This document shows positions 30,242 through 32,138 of a stretch of DNA of 32,138 bases, one piece after another. A program made the translations under genes and the position numbers. The notes below the pieces were generated by a model. The model did no database searches. It saw only the letters and a program-made list of their open reading frames with translations, and was not told the DNA's origin. Each line of letters opens with the position of its first letter. Within the stretch, counting starts at the first letter, position 1. Source of the DNA: an uncultured Mucispirillum sp. (GTDB lineage Bacteria > Chrysiogenota > Deferribacteres > Deferribacterales > Mucispirillaceae); the NCBI GenBank assembly GCA_944325215.1, contig CALUZC010000025.1:1-32138 (forward strand), written 5' to 3'.

Positions 30242-31084
30242 ATGCGAAATATTTTTATGATTTTAACAACTTTACTTTTTTTAACAGCATGTGCTGATGA
30301 TCCTTCAAACAAAGGAAGTAGTATAGATACTACACCACCACCTACAACTACTACACCTACAGTTTCAGTTACATCATATGTATCAATTATACGCAATACA
30401 AATAATAGTCATGGAGATTATTGTATAAATGGTGTTTCTAAAGCTGCTGGTGATACAGTTACTCTTACTTTCCAAAATCCTGCAGATGAATCAAAATATA
30501 GAATAACAAAAGGGTATGTTTTTGATAACAGATACTGCTTTTCAATAACATCTGATCTGAAAGATGTTAGTATGACAGCACTTAATGCAAAAGTAACTAA
30601 TAGAAATGGCACAGTAATATTTGATAATAATCAAATATTATTATTAACTATTTACAAATATTTTCCATATGATCCAGCAAAACAAATACCACTTCCAAAT
30701 CTTTTTGATTTTTCAACAACAAAAACACAAGTTATTGTTTTAAATCAATTAGAAAACGAATATTTCAATACATATGGTGATAATTCATGGTCTACATCAT
30801 TTGAAGCTAATTCTGCTTCTATTAGATCATATGGTTTTACAAGCACTCAGTCTGGGGATTTAGATGGGACTACTACTTCTAATAATTTTACAGTAGATGA
30901 TTCAACAGCAACATTTATGGTTGGTTCAACATCTTATCCAAACTGTCTTATTTCAAAAAAGACAACTCCATGTGCCATACAAGTAACTTATGGGGGCACA
31001 GGTGCTGCAAATGCATCTTTTTACATTCGTTTAAATAGATCAACTACTTATCCAGATACTAGATTAGATTTTTTTAGTAAGTAA
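30242..31084 (+). CDS. Lipoprotein of unknown function (first of a paralogous pair)
   Basis: 280 residues with a lipoprotein signal MRNIFMILTTLLFLTAC; the lipobox is LTAC, lipidated Cys17. A Thr/Pro-rich linker (TPPPTTTTPT, about 30-40) follows, then a beta-rich domain with VSVTSYVSIIRNTNNSHG, NPADESKYRITKGY, YGFTSTQSGDLDGTT and a C-terminal CAIQVTY...SFYIRLNRS. The gene downstream encodes the same domain without the linker. Two Cys (about 235 and 246) in YPNCLISKKTTPCA are conserved in both and may form a disulphide. The start at 30242 follows AAGGAG. I do not recognise the family. Confidence 0.85.
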   Translation: MRNIFMILTTLLFLTACADDPSNKGSSIDTTPPPTTTTPTVSVTSYVSIIRNTNNSHGDYCINGVSKAAGDTVTLTFQNPADESKYRITKGYVFDNRYCFSITSDLKDVSMTALNAKVTNRNGTVIFDNNQILLLTIYKYFPYDPAKQIPLPNLFDFSTTKTQVIVLNQLENEYFNTYGDNSWSTSFEANSASIRSYGFTSTQSGDLDGTTTSNNFTVDDSTATFMVGSTSYPNCLISKKTTPCAIQVTYGGTGAANASFYIRLNRSTTYPDTRLDFFSK

Positions 31085-31100
31085 TTAATTAATTACACAT

Positions 31101-31130
31101 ATCCCCACATATTATATGTGGGGATTTTTT
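31101..31130 (+). terminator. Intrinsic terminator after the first lipoprotein
   Basis: An 11-bp stem (ATCCCCACATA/TATGTGGGGAT, loop TTA) is followed by six T. It separates the two paralogous lipoprotein genes into different transcripts. Confidence 0.9.
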
Positions 31131-31148
31131 ATTTTTTAAAATCATTTC

Positions 31149-31181
31149 TTGACAAATTTTTATATATTTCTATTTTATAAT
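31149..31181 (+). promoter_or_regulatory. Promoter of the second lipoprotein gene
   Basis: A perfect TTGACA (31149-31154) is followed by TATTTT after 16 bp and by a perfect TATAAT after 21 bp. The ATG is at 31206. Which -10 is used cannot be told from sequence. Confidence 0.55.
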
Positions 31182-31205
31182 GATTATGTTTTAAATGGAG
31201 ATATT

Positions 31206-32036
31206 ATGAAAAAATTAATCCTTATCCCTGCTTTAATATTAATCTTTGCTGCATGCAATAAAGAAGAAAAGAAAATGGAAAAAGTAGGAAAAGTAAAAAC
31301 TGCTGCCCCAGCTTTATCTGTAACTTCAAATATTACAGTATTAAAAAATGATAATAATTCCAATGCTGTATTTTTTATTTCTGATATAGCTGATGATGAT
31401 ACTATAAATATTACATTTCAAGAACCATATACAGAAAAAGATTTTATTGTTTCAAAAGATTACCCTATGGATAGTGCATATGGAATATCTATAAAACCAG
31501 TTAGCAAATCTACTAATGCTTATGCTTTTACTGTTCAGGTAAAAAATGCTGAAAATAAAGAAGTGTTAAATGAATATGTTTACTTTTTTGCATTAAAAAA
31601 GCTTTATCCTGCTTATGCTGATAGTAATAATACACCTATGCTTGATGATGATGTGGTTATATTTAATAAAAATAATAGAGAACAGTTTATTATTATAAAC
31701 CAAATAGAAGAAGAAAATTATACTGTTATTGAAAATAAAATTTATCAGGATAATGTTTATAGAAATATTTATCCTATTACAGAATATGGTTTTTCAAATA
31801 AATTTACTGGCTCATTAAAAGAAAATACAAACGGTATTTATTCTATCAATAACCAGGATAAAGAATTTTTAATAAATAATAAGCCTTATAATAACTGCCT
31901 TGTAAGTGATAATTTCCATGGCACATACCCATGTGCTTTAAAAATAACAAGTAATGGCGAAAAAAGTGATGCTATATTTTACATTAGGCTAAATGATAAA
32001 TATATAGATACAAAAATTAACCTAAAAACAGAATAA
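31206..32036 (+). CDS. Lipoprotein of unknown function (second of a paralogous pair)
   Basis: 276 residues with signal MKKLILIPALILIFAAC (lipobox FAAC, Cys17), a short Lys/Glu linker, then the same domain as the upstream gene. Aligned landmarks are LSVTSNITVLKNDNNSN with VSVTSYVSIIRNTNNSH, TINITFQEPYTEKDFIVSKDY with VTLTFQNPADESKYRITKGY, ITEYGFSNKFTGSL with IRSYGFTSTQSGDL, and YNNCLVSD...YPCALKIT with the paired cysteines. The linker changed from Thr/Pro to Lys/Glu. It has its own promoter and a GGAG ribosome site. The pair arose by tandem duplication followed by strong divergence. Confidence 0.85.
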   Translation: MKKLILIPALILIFAACNKEEKKMEKVGKVKTAAPALSVTSNITVLKNDNNSNAVFFISDIADDDTINITFQEPYTEKDFIVSKDYPMDSAYGISIKPVSKSTNAYAFTVQVKNAENKEVLNEYVYFFALKKLYPAYADSNNTPMLDDDVVIFNKNNREQFIIINQIEEENYTVIENKIYQDNVYRNIYPITEYGFSNKFTGSLKENTNGIYSINNQDKEFLINNKPYNNCLVSDNFHGTYPCALKITSNGEKSDAIFYIRLNDKYIDTKINLKTE

Positions 32037-32095
32037 TGTAATATACCCCAAAAAGTCTGTAAATTCAGTTTTCTATGATTATATTTTTACATATC

Positions 32096-32138
32096 CTGCT
32101 CTATGAATACTAGAATAAAGTTATTCAGTCAAGAGCAG
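32096..32138. repeat. Imperfect inverted repeat at the window edge
   Basis: CTGCTCT (32096-32102) pairs with AGAGCAG (32132-32138), and inside it GAATACT roughly pairs with AGTTATTC. It lies about 60 bp after the second lipoprotein stop. It could be that gene's terminator, but the sequence ends before any U-tract can be seen. Confidence 0.35.

Noticed and set aside
1-32138. CRISPR arrays, tRNA or rRNA genes, insertion sequences
   Set aside because: No regularly spaced repeats, no tRNA or rRNA signatures and no transposase-like reading frame were seen.

Overview
The window comes from an AT-rich (roughly 30% GC), flagellated, diderm bacterium. Flagellin genes with an intact N-terminal TLR5-type helix, sigma-28-type promoters, two lipoproteins, and glmU, uvrD/pcrA, smc and methylmalonyl-CoA epimerase genes fit a gut or mucosal organism such as Mucispirillum (Deferribacterota). 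That placement is an inference from gene content and composition, not proven here.

Region 1 (1-7840) is a flagellin island. The first 20 codons of one flagellin lie on the minus strand at the left edge, a 493-residue flagellin starts at 2992 on the plus strand, and an unusually large 807-residue flagellin lies on the minus strand at 4925-7348. Between the first two sit a Panacea-type toxin-antitoxin pair and a large non-coding space. That space holds two pairs of related, covarying terminator elements, a sigma-28 promoter that appears to drive a short RNA, and a structured RNA candidate. All three flagellin leaders carry a small hairpin that presents GGA in a hexaloop upstream of a GGAGG ribosome site, the arrangement bound by CsrA.

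Region 2 (7860-14776) is a biosynthetic cluster next to the flagellins: a FabH-like ketosynthase, two carrier proteins, a collapsed short-chain dehydrogenase, an AAC(3)-like acyltransferase fused to a DUF4910 aminopeptidase-like domain, a cysteine-rich protein, a methyltransferase and an adenylating ligase. The set of families resembles the Campylobacter jejuni Cj1295-Cj1308 flagellin-glycan modification genes. The methyltransferase contains a G10 homopolymer in its reading frame and is probably phase variable.

Region 3 (14855-20601) looks like a housekeeping operon: glmU, a ClC chloride channel with CBS domains, a UvrD/PcrA helicase that seems to start at AUU, and methylmalonyl-CoA epimerase. 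Region 4 (20701-22792) holds a tiny secreted or membrane protein, a membrane-anchored sulfatase/phosphoglycerol-transferase-like protein and a small Rossmann-like protein. Region 5 (22797-25474, minus strand) is a two-gene unit, a SUFU-domain protein and a NoeA-like methyltransferase. Its only visible promoter has a homopolymeric C8 tract between the -35 and -10 boxes, so this unit is probably phase variable at transcription. Region 6 (25523-30035, minus strand) holds rmuC and smc. Region 7 (30242-32036) holds two tandem paralogous lipoproteins of unknown function.
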